A stretch of DNA of 64,000 nucleotides, taken from the NCBI GenBank assembly GCA_017621815.1, contig JAGASK010000029.1:62001-126000 (forward strand). Direction: 5' to 3'. Both the position numbers and the translations under genes were made by a program. The DNA is from Lachnospiraceae bacterium (GTDB lineage Bacteria; Bacillota; Clostridia; Lachnospirales; Lachnospiraceae). Positions 16,046-23,720 of this stretch are shown here, piece by piece; within the stretch, counting starts at the first letter, position 1, and the number at the start of each line of letters is the position of its first letter. Below the pieces are notes generated by a model. The model worked only from the letters and a program-made list of their open reading frames with translations. It had not been told where the DNA came from and made no database searches.

Positions 16046-17327
16046 GGTTATTTTTCCTGTGCTTCTTTTCGGAATGCTGATCATAGCGGGCTGTGGAAAA
16101 ATGGAAAAACAGGAAGAAAAAGCCAGGGACATGCAGGAGATTGTTATCTGGACCTGGGATGAAACCTTTAATGTGAAGGCAGCGGAAATGGCGGCAGCGG
16201 AGTATCAAAAGGAACATGGGGATGTCCGTATTATTGTGGAAACAAAGGAAAGGGAAGAGATTCTTGCGGATACAAAAAATATGCTGTCGGCGAAGTTATA
16301 TGAGAATCTGCCTGATATTATTATGATTGAGGATTATGATGTTCAGGAAGTGCTTTCTTTATACGAGGATGAATTTGTGGATTTGACAAAGCAGGTTGAT
16401 TACAGCAAATTTGCGGATTACAAAAATCAGCTGTGCCAGAGAAACGGGCATATGTACGGAATTCCTTTTGACAGCGGAACGGCAGCTCTTTTTTACAGGA
16501 TTGATATTCTAAAGCAGGCTGGTTATACAGAAGAGGATATGCAGGATTTGACCTGGGATAAATATATTGAAATAGGAAAGAACGTTTATGATAAAACGGG
16601 AATTCCCATGCTGACACTTGACCCTACCGATTTTCCGCTGGTGCGTTTAATTATGCAGAGCTGCGGAAGCTGGTACGTGAAAGGGGACGGCTGTACGGCG
16701 GATATCGTGGGGAATAAAGCGCTGCAGCAGTCGCTTATGATCTATGAGCAGCTTTTGGCAAATAATATCGGCATCAGTGTAAACGGATGGAATGAATTTA
16801 TATCGGCCTTTCAAAACGGAGAGGTTGCCACTGTTTTAAGCGGGGGATGGATTATTTCCAGTATTAAGGCAAACGGGGAACAGGCAGGCTTATGGCGTGT
16901 GGCGCCTATTCCGGTTGTGGAGGAAAATCAGAATGCGGTGGCGGCTTCCAATGTGGGAGGAAGTGCATGGTATGTGCTGGAGCATTCGGCAAACAGCAGG
17001 GCGGCAGCGGAATTTGTGGTGGAAATGTTCGGGGAGAATGACAGCTTTACAGACAGCCTGATTAGCGAAATCGGCATTGTGCCTGCGGTGAAAAATCCTA
17101 CGGTATTTGAGAATTATGAGGCGCAGGATGCTTTTTTCGGAGGGCAGCAGGTGACGAAACTGCTGACTGGGCTGGCGGATGAGATTCCCACTGTGAATTA
17201 CGGAAGTAAAACCTATGAAATCGAGGATATTTTAGAAGAAGAATTTCAAAATGTTTTAGTGGACGGAAAAATGGAACAGTGTCTGCAGAGAGCGCAGATG
17301 AAAGCGGAAGCAGTAGTGAGGGAATAA
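16029..17327 (+). CDS. Extracellular solute-binding lipoprotein linked to the sensor kinase
   Basis: A 432-residue family 1 sugar-binding protein with a lipoprotein signal ending in LIIAGC (Cys near 18). It starts inside the histidine kinase gene, with GGAGG 5-6 nt before the ATG. It is clearly paralogous to the binding protein at 17501 (shared WxWDxFNV, PDI, GIPFDSGTA/GVPYDSNTV, GYTxEDxxDxTWD and GGWI/GSWI positions). Being read with the kinase and regulator rather than the permeases, it may present the ligand to the sensor, or it may simply be a second binding subunit. No terminator was seen after it. Confidence 0.88.
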   Translation: MKGMNRVIFPVLLFGMLIIAGCGKMEKQEEKARDMQEIVIWTWDETFNVKAAEMAAAEYQKEHGDVRIIVETKEREEILADTKNMLSAKLYENLPDIIMIEDYDVQEVLSLYEDEFVDLTKQVDYSKFADYKNQLCQRNGHMYGIPFDSGTAALFYRIDILKQAGYTEEDMQDLTWDKYIEIGKNVYDKTGIPMLTLDPTDFPLVRLIMQSCGSWYVKGDGCTADIVGNKALQQSLMIYEQLLANNIGISVNGWNEFISAFQNGEVATVLSGGWIISSIKANGEQAGLWRVAPIPVVEENQNAVAASNVGGSAWYVLEHSANSRAAAEFVVEMFGENDSFTDSLISEIGIVPAVKNPTVFENYEAQDAFFGGQQVTKLLTGLADEIPTVNYGSKTYEIEDILEEEFQNVLVDGKMEQCLQRAQMKAEAVVRE

Positions 17328-17449
17328 TCTCATTGCTGCTTTTTCTTAATTTATTTCAAATTTATAAAAATTCTGCAAATTTTAAACGAAACCTCCCAAA
17401 TTATGAAAAATTTGTATAAATATAATTCTATTTGTGTATCTGACAGGAA

Positions 17450-17458
17450 TGCTAGAAT
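17450..17458 (+). promoter_or_regulatory. Extended -10 promoter for the binding protein and permease genes
   Basis: TGC followed by TAGAAT (17453-17458) repeats the extended -10 layout seen before the response regulator gene. It is 43 nt upstream of the second binding-protein gene. The surrounding 170 nt is AT-rich and otherwise empty. A binding site for the YesN-type regulator would be expected just upstream, but none can be named. Confidence 0.4.
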
Positions 17459-17500
17459 GAGCATACAAAATAAAAACACCAAGAATTATGGGAGGTTACT

Positions 17501-18868
17501 ATGAAGAAAAAAATTGTTGCTTTATTATTAACGGCAGCCATGGCAGTATCTTTAATGGCCTGCGGCGGGACAAAAGAAACAGGCAGTTCGGAGAATACGG
17601 ACAATTCTCAGGCACAGAATGAAACACAGTCTTCTGACGCAGAAGAAGCTGCTGCTGATGATTCTCAAAAGACTTTGACAGTATGGTGCTGGGATTCTTT
17701 CAATGTGGATGCAATGAAAACAGCAGGAGCCATTTACGAAGCAGAGCATTCCGGTGTGAAGATTGAAGTGGTGGAAACTGTTTCCAGTGATATTCAGACT
17801 CTGGTACAGACCTATGCAATGAGCGGTGAGCTGGATGCCCTTCCTGATATTTTCTTAATGGATGATCAGGTGTTTGCAAAATATCTGCAGAATTATCCTG
17901 AAGTATTTGCAGATTTAACGGATTCCGGAATCAATTTTTCGGATTTTGCACCGTCTAAAGTAGCGAACTCCGTAAGAGATAATAAGAATTACGGTGTGCC
18001 TTATGACAGCAATACAGTAATCGCATGCTACAGAACAGATTATCTGGAACAGGCAGGTTATACCATTGAAGATCTGACGGATATCACCTGGGATGAATTT
18101 ATTACCATAGGTGAGGATGTGCTGGCAAAAACGGGTATGCCGATGCTGACCAATGTGCAGGGAGAGCCTGATTTGCTGAACATGATTCTCCAGTCCGCAG
18201 GAATTTCCGTATTTGATGAAAACGGCAATATCATGCTGACAAATAATGAAGGATTGAAAGATGCTATGTATGTATATATGGAACTTGTTCAAAAGGGAAT
18301 TCTGCAGGAGCAGACAGACTGGTCAGGATACCAGGGTTCCATCAATAACGGTACAGTAGTAGGTACAATTAACGGTTCATGGATTTGCGCTACAATTATG
18401 TCCACCGACCAGGCAGAACAGGAAGGTAACTGGGCAGTAACAAATATGCCTAAGTTAAATGATTATGAAGGAGCTACAAATTATTCCGCACAGGGCGGCT
18501 CCACATGGGCAGTTTCTTCTTCCTGCAAAAACTATGATTTGGCAGTGGATTTCTTTGCAGCAACATGGGCAGGAAGCACAGAATTTTATGACAGCATTTT
18601 AACAGACCTTGGAGCGATTGCAACTTATCTGCCGGCAGCAGACAGTGCGGCTTACAATCAGACTTCTGATTATTTCGGCGGCGAAGCTATCTATGCAAAA
18701 ATTGTTTCCTATGGAGGGCAGATTCCTACTGTTAATAAAGGAATTTACTGGTCAGAGGAAAAGGAAGCGTTAGGCGTTGCCCTTTCCAATATACTGGAAG
18801 GAATTTCCGATTTTGATTCGGCTGTTGCAGACGCCCAGGCAACTGTAGAATTTATTATAGGACAATAG
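17501..18868 (+). CDS. Sugar ABC transporter solute-binding lipoprotein
   Basis: A 455-residue family 1 extracellular binding protein. The signal peptide has the lipobox LMAC (Cys near 21), followed by a Ser/Asn/Glu-rich flexible linker to about residue 55 and then the two-lobed sugar-binding domain. GGGAGG precedes the ATG. It is followed by a strong hairpin and then by two permease genes, the usual order of a carbohydrate importer. The ligand is unknown. No ATPase gene is present; such importers commonly share one MsmX/UgpC-type ATPase encoded elsewhere. Confidence 0.93.
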   Translation: MKKKIVALLLTAAMAVSLMACGGTKETGSSENTDNSQAQNETQSSDAEEAAADDSQKTLTVWCWDSFNVDAMKTAGAIYEAEHSGVKIEVVETVSSDIQTLVQTYAMSGELDALPDIFLMDDQVFAKYLQNYPEVFADLTDSGINFSDFAPSKVANSVRDNKNYGVPYDSNTVIACYRTDYLEQAGYTIEDLTDITWDEFITIGEDVLAKTGMPMLTNVQGEPDLLNMILQSAGISVFDENGNIMLTNNEGLKDAMYVYMELVQKGILQEQTDWSGYQGSINNGTVVGTINGSWICATIMSTDQAEQEGNWAVTNMPKLNDYEGATNYSAQGGSTWAVSSSCKNYDLAVDFFAATWAGSTEFYDSILTDLGAIATYLPAADSAAYNQTSDYFGGEAIYAKIVSYGGQIPTVNKGIYWSEEKEALGVALSNILEGISDFDSAVADAQATVEFIIGQ

Positions 18869-18880
18869 GATTGACCGATT

Positions 18881-18925
18881 AATATCCGAAGGACTTTCGC
18901 TGAGGCAATCCTTCGGATATTTTTT
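18881..18925 (+). terminator. Hairpin with T-run between binding protein and permeases
   Basis: AATATCCGAAGGA (18881-18893) pairs perfectly with 18909-18921 (13 bp), followed by TTTTT to 18925. The permease gene begins 22 nt later with no separate promoter seen, so this is most likely a partial terminator giving more binding protein than permease. Confidence 0.88.
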
Positions 18926-18947
18926 GTCAGCCGGAAAGGAAATGAAT

Positions 18948-19838
18948 ATGAATTCCCCTAAAAAATCATTGACCATTAATCAAAAGTATAATATTACGGG
19001 CTGGCTGTTTCTGCTTCCTGCAGCGCTTCTCATCTTTGCCATGAATTTTTATCCCATGCTGCAGGCGCTGGTTCTTTCCTTTAAAACGGGAATCGGAAAT
19101 AATCAGGTGTGGGGTGGAATTGCCAATTATAAAAGACTTCTGGAGGACAGGGTATTCTGGACTGCTCTTACAAATAACTTTTTTTATCTGATCATTCAGG
19201 TGCCAGTAATGCTGTTTCTGGCAATTATACTGGCTTCTTTGCTGAATAAAAAGGATCTGAAATTTAAGGGGCTGTTCAGGACAGCAATTTTTCTGCCCTG
19301 CTGCACGGCGCTGGTTTCCTACTCCATTATTTTTAAAACCCTGTTTGCCTATGACGGCTACATTAACACGATTTTGCTGAATATGGGAATGATCAGTTCA
19401 AGGGTTAACTGGCTGGGGCAGGTCAGCACTGCAAAAATTATTATTATTATTGCCCTGATATGGCGCTGGACCGGATATAATATGGTATTTTATCTGGCAG
19501 GGCTTCAGAACATAGACGAGTCCTTATATGAGGCGGCAAGAATTGACGGGGCAGGTCCCGTAAAAGCGTTTCTTAAAATTACGGTGCCACTTTTACGCCC
19601 TACAATTCTACTGACAACCATTATGTCTATTAACGGTACGCTGCAGCTGTTTGATGAATCCGTAAATCTGACAAACGGAGGACCGGCAAATTCAACCCTT
19701 ACCATGTCACATTATATCTATAAGGCATCCTTTGAATATAATCCGCAGTTCGGTTATGCGGCGGCGATGTCATACGTTATATTTATACTGGTAGCCGTAT
19801 TGTCCTTTGTTCAAATGAAAGTGGGTGATAAGAGATGA
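18948..19838 (+). CDS. Sugar ABC transporter permease (MalF/UgpA type)
   Basis: This 296-residue protein has six membrane segments and the EAA loop YEAARIDGAGPVKAFLKITVP (quoted to 20 or so residues, near residue 195) that docks the ATPase. Of the three in-frame starts, the ATG at 18948 is best placed after AAGGA (18936-18940). The gene overlaps the next permease gene by 4 bases (ATGA). It lies downstream of the attenuating hairpin at 18881-18925. Confidence 0.92.
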   Translation: MNSPKKSLTINQKYNITGWLFLLPAALLIFAMNFYPMLQALVLSFKTGIGNNQVWGGIANYKRLLEDRVFWTALTNNFFYLIIQVPVMLFLAIILASLLNKKDLKFKGLFRTAIFLPCCTALVSYSIIFKTLFAYDGYINTILLNMGMISSRVNWLGQVSTAKIIIIIALIWRWTGYNMVFYLAGLQNIDESLYEAARIDGAGPVKAFLKITVPLLRPTILLTTIMSINGTLQLFDESVNLTNGGPANSTLTMSHYIYKASFEYNPQFGYAAAMSYVIFILVAVLSFVQMKVGDKR

Positions 19839-20644
19839 GAAAACTGAAAAACTTCGGTGCCTATGTGATTTTGACAATTGTATCCCTGATTTCCGTATTT
19901 CCGCTTTATTGGATGATTGCAGCATCAACAAATAACAGTACGGATATTCTGGGAGGCAGGCTGATATTCGGAACTCACCTGATGAAGAATCTGGAAAAGC
20001 TTCTGGCAGAACAGAACGTGGGAAGGGCATTTTTAAATTCATTGTTTTATTCCTGTATTTTAAGCCTTCTGTCTTTGATAGTTTGTTCTATTGCCGGATA
20101 CGGATTTGAAATTTATCATGACAGGGCAAAGGACAGACTGATGTCTGTTCTGCTGCTTGCTATGATGGTTCCTTTTGCAGCAACACTGATTCCTCTGTTT
20201 AAACTGTTTACAGGCATGCATCTGCAAAGTACCTGGATTGCGTATGTGCTGCCTACTATTTCTACGCCTTTTCTGATCATGCTTTTCCGCCAGAGCGCCC
20301 GCTCCTTTCCGCTGGAAATTATTGAAGCGGCGAGAATTGACGGCTTAAGCGAACTCAGGATTTTTGCAACTATATTTGTACCGACGATGAAATCTACATA
20401 TGCAGCAGCCATGACGGTAACTTTTATGAATGCGTGGAATAACTATTTATGGCCCAAGGTTATTATGATGTCCGGCACTTCTCAGACTATGCCCATGCTG
20501 GTGGCAAACCTTTCCGTAGGTTACAGCATTGATTACGGCGTACTGATGCTTGGCGTATTAATTTGTTCCCTGCCTACTGGAATTCTTTTCCTTATATTGC
20601 AGAGAAGCTTTGCAAACGGAATTGTAGGTGCCGTAAAAGGGTAA
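19835..20644 (+). CDS. Sugar ABC transporter permease (MalG/UgpE type)
   Basis: This 269-residue protein has six membrane segments and an EAA loop IEAARIDGLSELRIFATIF (near residue 170). It starts in the ATGA overlap with the partner permease, so the two are translationally coupled and form the membrane channel of the importer. The convergent MATE gene ends 21 bases downstream, and no bidirectional terminator was seen in that gap. Confidence 0.92.
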   Translation: MRKLKNFGAYVILTIVSLISVFPLYWMIAASTNNSTDILGGRLIFGTHLMKNLEKLLAEQNVGRAFLNSLFYSCILSLLSLIVCSIAGYGFEIYHDRAKDRLMSVLLLAMMVPFAATLIPLFKLFTGMHLQSTWIAYVLPTISTPFLIMLFRQSARSFPLEIIEAARIDGLSELRIFATIFVPTMKSTYAAAMTVTFMNAWNNYLWPKVIMMSGTSQTMPMLVANLSVGYSIDYGVLMLGVLICSLPTGILFLILQRSFANGIVGAVKG

Positions 20645-20665
20645 AAGAAAAATCCGGAACTGAAA

Positions 20666-21991
20666 TTACGGCGTTTTTTTCCTGTATAATAAAAATGAAA
20701 AGACAGCGGATATCAGTTCCGTAATCCAGAAAGCATGCCATACGCCGGCGGCGCCGAAAAGGCGGCTCAGGACAAAGGCGGCGGGAATGATGACAATAAG
20801 GTACCGGCACAGTGATATGAGAAGGGAGGGCATTCCCATGCCAAGCCCTTCCAGTGCGCCGGAAGAAACGACTGACAGGGAGGAAACGATAAAACCTGCG
20901 CAGATAATCCGGAGAGCAGAGGCGCCTATGACTATGGTGCTGCTGTTGTCGGTAAACAAGAGCATAAGTCGGCTGGGAAAAAACAGGCACAGTCCGGTGC
21001 CTGCTATCATAATGCAGATAGTCAGAAGCAGGGTGGTGGAATAGATTCTTCGTACCCTTCCATGCTCACCGGCACCGTAATTGTAGCCGATCAGAGGACG
21101 GATGCCCTGAATGATACCGTTGGCTGACAGATAAAGAAAAGTCTGCAGCTTGTAGTAGATACCGAGCACAAGCACATAGGATTGCGAAAAAGCGGCTAAA
21201 ATACCGTTCAGGGCGGAAATCAGCACAGAAGGCAGCGCCAGGTTTAAAGTGGCGGGAATTCCGATGGAATACAGCTTTACGGCAAGCTTCGGATCCCATC
21301 GGAAGTTCTTTTTGCGGAGTTTCACAGGAATGGGACTCAGAAAATAAAACAGCAGATAGGAAACCAGGGTTAAAATCTGTCCGGCACCTGTAGCAACGGC
21401 AGCGCCTTTTATGCCTAATTCAGGCGCGGGTCCCAGCCCGAAAATGAGAATGGGGTCGAGAATAATATTGGCAATACAGCCAATCATCATGCTGATCATG
21501 GAAACAGTCATTTTACCCACAGCCTGGAAGACCTTTTCAAAAAATAAACCAAGGGCAATAACAGTGGAAAAGCAAAATACAATATTGGAGTATTTCAGGC
21601 CCAGAGTAATAATTTCCATATCTGAGGTAAAGGCCTTTAAAAAAGCAGGCATAACAATAATACAGCCGATAGTAAGAAGAACGCCGTGAAGTATGGAAAG
21701 AAGCAGTCCGAGAGAAGCTGCTTTATCTGCTTTTTGATTGTCGCCTGCTCCGAGATAAAAGGCAATGACCGCATTAATTCCTATGCCGAAGCCGATAGTG
21801 ACTGCGTTAACCAGATTTTGAACAGGAAAAACCAGAGACAGGGCAGTCATAGCCTGTTCATTGATTCTGGCGACAAAAAGACTGTCAATAATATTATACA
21901 GGGAGCTTACAGCCATGGAAATAATCATGGGCAGGGACATGGATATGACTAATTGTAATACAGGTTTTTCTTTCATATAAGTTTGTTCCAT
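20666..21991 (-). CDS. MATE family efflux transporter
   Basis: This 441-residue protein has twelve membrane segments. It starts with SMPMIISMAVSSLYNIIDSLFVA, a typical MATE first helix (given here in part as family evidence, residues 14-36), and repeats the pattern in the second half (IIQGIRPLIGYNYGA near 300). MATE proteins export cationic drugs or metabolites using sodium or proton gradients. A Shine-Dalgarno (AAAAGGAGA) precedes the ATG at 21991. Its roughly 130-nt leader contains an intrinsic terminator, so expression is probably controlled by attenuation or a riboswitch. Confidence 0.93.
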   Translation of the reverse strand: MEQTYMKEKPVLQLVISMSLPMIISMAVSSLYNIIDSLFVARINEQAMTALSLVFPVQNLVNAVTIGFGIGINAVIAFYLGAGDNQKADKAASLGLLLSILHGVLLTIGCIIVMPAFLKAFTSDMEIITLGLKYSNIVFCFSTVIALGLFFEKVFQAVGKMTVSMISMMIGCIANIILDPILIFGLGPAPELGIKGAAVATGAGQILTLVSYLLFYFLSPIPVKLRKKNFRWDPKLAVKLYSIGIPATLNLALPSVLISALNGILAAFSQSYVLVLGIYYKLQTFLYLSANGIIQGIRPLIGYNYGAGEHGRVRRIYSTTLLLTICIMIAGTGLCLFFPSRLMLLFTDNSSTIVIGASALRIICAGFIVSSLSVVSSGALEGLGMGMPSLLISLCRYLIVIIPAAFVLSRLFGAAGVWHAFWITELISAVFSFLLYRKKTP

Positions 21992-22030
21992 TTTTGATTC
22001 TCCTTTTCAGATTTTACTCATTTCCGGCAC

Positions 22031-22072
22031 AAAAAAACGCCATACAATTACCGGTGGGATAATTGTATGGCG
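22031..22072 (-). terminator. Intrinsic terminator inside the MATE leader
   Basis: Arms 22038-22050 and 22060-22072 pair perfectly over 13 bp. On the minus strand a run of seven T follows (22037-22031). It lies between the mapped promoter and the start codon of the MATE gene, so it must be bypassed for expression. On the plus strand there is no T-run. Confidence 0.88.
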
Positions 22073-22119
22073 AAAAATAGACATTGTCCAGAAAAATCCA
22101 TAGCCTTTACAGGTTTTAG
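22073..22119 (-). promoter_or_regulatory. Candidate riboswitch or attenuator region of the MATE gene
   Basis: This stretch is the predicted 5' end of the MATE mRNA ahead of the leader terminator. It contains GCTATGG, which could pair with part of the terminator's left arm (CCATAC) and so prevent termination. MATE genes in Clostridia are known targets of guanidine-IV (mepA-motif) riboswitches; I cannot confirm the motif from memory, so the class is left open. Confidence 0.4.
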
Positions 22120-22125
22120 AAATTT

Positions 22126-22186
22126 ATTGTAACCCATGAAAAGAAAGGCGTCAAGTCTTGACGGATATCTTATTTTTTTATATGAT
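22126..22186. promoter_or_regulatory. Back-to-back promoters of the MATE and uraA genes sharing one palindrome
   Basis: The palindrome CGTCAAGTCTTGACG (22149-22163) supplies both -35 boxes. Minus strand (MATE): TTGACG at 22154-22149, 17-nt spacer, TACAAT at 22131-22126. Plus strand (uraA): TTGACG at 22158-22163, 17-nt spacer, TATGAT at 22181-22186. Both are near-consensus sigma-A promoters. Their -35 boxes are separated by only 3 nt. Confidence 0.8.
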
Positions 22187-22222
22187 AATTTTTAAAAGAT
22201 TTTACAAAAGGAGGAGATAGAC

Positions 22223-23566
22223 ATGAGTAAAGAAAATATGAATGTCGGGGATGAAGGTATCTTCGACGCAAAACAGCTGGGCGTGCCCAAAATGCTGATT
22301 CTTGGGTTACAGCACATGTTCGCTATGTTTGGAGCAACGGTAGTCGTTCCCGCACTGACAGGTCTGGATGTTTCCACCACACTGTTGTTTGCAGGTCTGG
22401 GTACTTTGTTGTTCCATTTTTTATCTAAAGGAAAAGTTCCTGCATTTCTGGGGTCTTCCTTTGCATTTCTGGCAGGTTATTGGGCGATTGCACCTAACGG
22501 GGAGGCGGAACTGCTGCCTTATGCATGCTTCGGCGTAGCCTGTGCGGGTCTTTTGTATCTGGTGCTTGCGGGACTTATTAAAGCCTTCGGTATCAATAAA
22601 GTTATGAGATTTTTCCCGCCCATTGTTACCGGGCCTATCATTATTGCAATCGGACTTAACTTATCACAGTCAGCCATTGACAACTGTGCGGCTAACTGGT
22701 GGATTGCAGTGATTGCCATTGCTGTTGTTATTATCTGCAATATCTGGGGCAAAGGAATGATTAAGATTATTCCTATTATCATGGGTGTGGTTGTTTCCTA
22801 TGTGATTGCGGCAATTACAGGAAATGTGGACTTTACTCCTGTGAAAGAAGCTGCATGGATTGGTCTTCCCGTTCACTGGAATAATACAGTATTTTCACTG
22901 ATTGGCAAAGGAGATGCCTCCTTATTGATTACAGCTGTTATCACCATTATGCCCATAGCGCTGGCAACCATGGTGGAACATATCGGTGATATTTCCGCTA
23001 TTTCTTCCACCGTAGGCAAAAACTTCATTAAAGACCCCGGTCTTCACAGAACCCTGGTTGGTGATGGTCTTGCAACTACGCTTGCTTCTCTTTTCGGGGC
23101 ACCTGCTAATACAACCTATGGTGAAAATACCGGTGTTCTTTCCCTTACCAAGGTTTATGACCCACTGGTAATCAGGATTGCAGCAGTATTTGCCATGATT
23201 TTCTCCTTCTCACCTAAGATTGCAGCAGTTATTTCCTGTATGCCCACCGCTACATTAGGCGGCGTTTCACTGGTGCTTTACGGTATGATTTCTGCAGTCG
23301 GTGTCCGCAATGTAGTAGAAAACAAGGTAGATTTCTCCAAGAGCCGCAATGTAATTATTGCCGCCCTGATTCTGGTGCTTTCCATCGGTATTAATTTCAG
23401 CGGTGCAGGAGCAATTGCTTTTACAATCGGTTCTGTTACCATTAAGCTTTCCGGTCTGGCAGTAGGCGCCCTTACAGGTATTATTCTGAATGCGGTTCTG
23501 CCCGGTAAGGACTATAAATTCGATGAAGAAGAACCTTCCGATACAGGAGTGAATTTTAAGGTTTAA
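22223..23566 (+). CDS. uraA: Uracil permease (nucleobase:cation symporter-2 family)
   Basis: This 447-residue protein has about fourteen membrane segments. The two conserved Glu-containing segments of UraA-type carriers are present: MVEHIGDISA (near residue 254) and GENTGV (near 303). These favour uracil over xanthine or uric acid as substrate. AAAGGAGGAG precedes the ATG. It is transcribed divergently from the MATE gene and closed by a terminator at 23603-23636. Confidence 0.88.
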   Translation: MSKENMNVGDEGIFDAKQLGVPKMLILGLQHMFAMFGATVVVPALTGLDVSTTLLFAGLGTLLFHFLSKGKVPAFLGSSFAFLAGYWAIAPNGEAELLPYACFGVACAGLLYLVLAGLIKAFGINKVMRFFPPIVTGPIIIAIGLNLSQSAIDNCAANWWIAVIAIAVVIICNIWGKGMIKIIPIIMGVVVSYVIAAITGNVDFTPVKEAAWIGLPVHWNNTVFSLIGKGDASLLITAVITIMPIALATMVEHIGDISAISSTVGKNFIKDPGLHRTLVGDGLATTLASLFGAPANTTYGENTGVLSLTKVYDPLVIRIAAVFAMIFSFSPKIAAVISCMPTATLGGVSLVLYGMISAVGVRNVVENKVDFSKSRNVIIAALILVLSIGINFSGAGAIAFTIGSVTIKLSGLAVGALTGIILNAVLPGKDYKFDEEEPSDTGVNFKV

Positions 23567-23602
23567 ATTTGTTGATGAATAATAATATATTGTGATTAAA
23601 GT

Positions 23603-23636
23603 AAACTGTCCGTGATTTTTGTCGCGGGCAGTTTTT
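23603..23636 (+). terminator. Terminator after uraA
   Basis: AAACTGTCCGTGA (23603-23615) pairs with 23622-23634 over 13 bp with two G-U pairs, followed by TTTTT overlapping the arm end. Confidence 0.85.
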
Positions 23637-23637
23637 A

Positions 23638-23670
23638 TGATGCAACTATGATGCAAATTTGATGCAATTC
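23638..23670 (+). repeat. Three 11-bp direct repeats, probable operator
   Basis: TGATGCAACTA, TGATGCAAATT and TGATGCAATTC run head to tail at exactly 11 bp, one helical turn per unit, 50-80 nt upstream of the lipoprotein gene at 23721. Phased repeats of this kind are typical binding sites for dimeric or oligomeric regulators. They are not part of the uraA terminator. Confidence 0.6.
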
Positions 23671-23720
23671 GGATACATTCTTCTGGTAAGATAAAGCAAA
23701 CGCACGAAAGAGGAAGTATT

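Noticed and set aside
22073-22119. Purine riboswitch in the MATE leader
   Set aside because: CTGTAAAGG and CTATGG resemble parts of the purine aptamer, but the P2/P3 stems and the L2-L3 loop layout cannot be formed.
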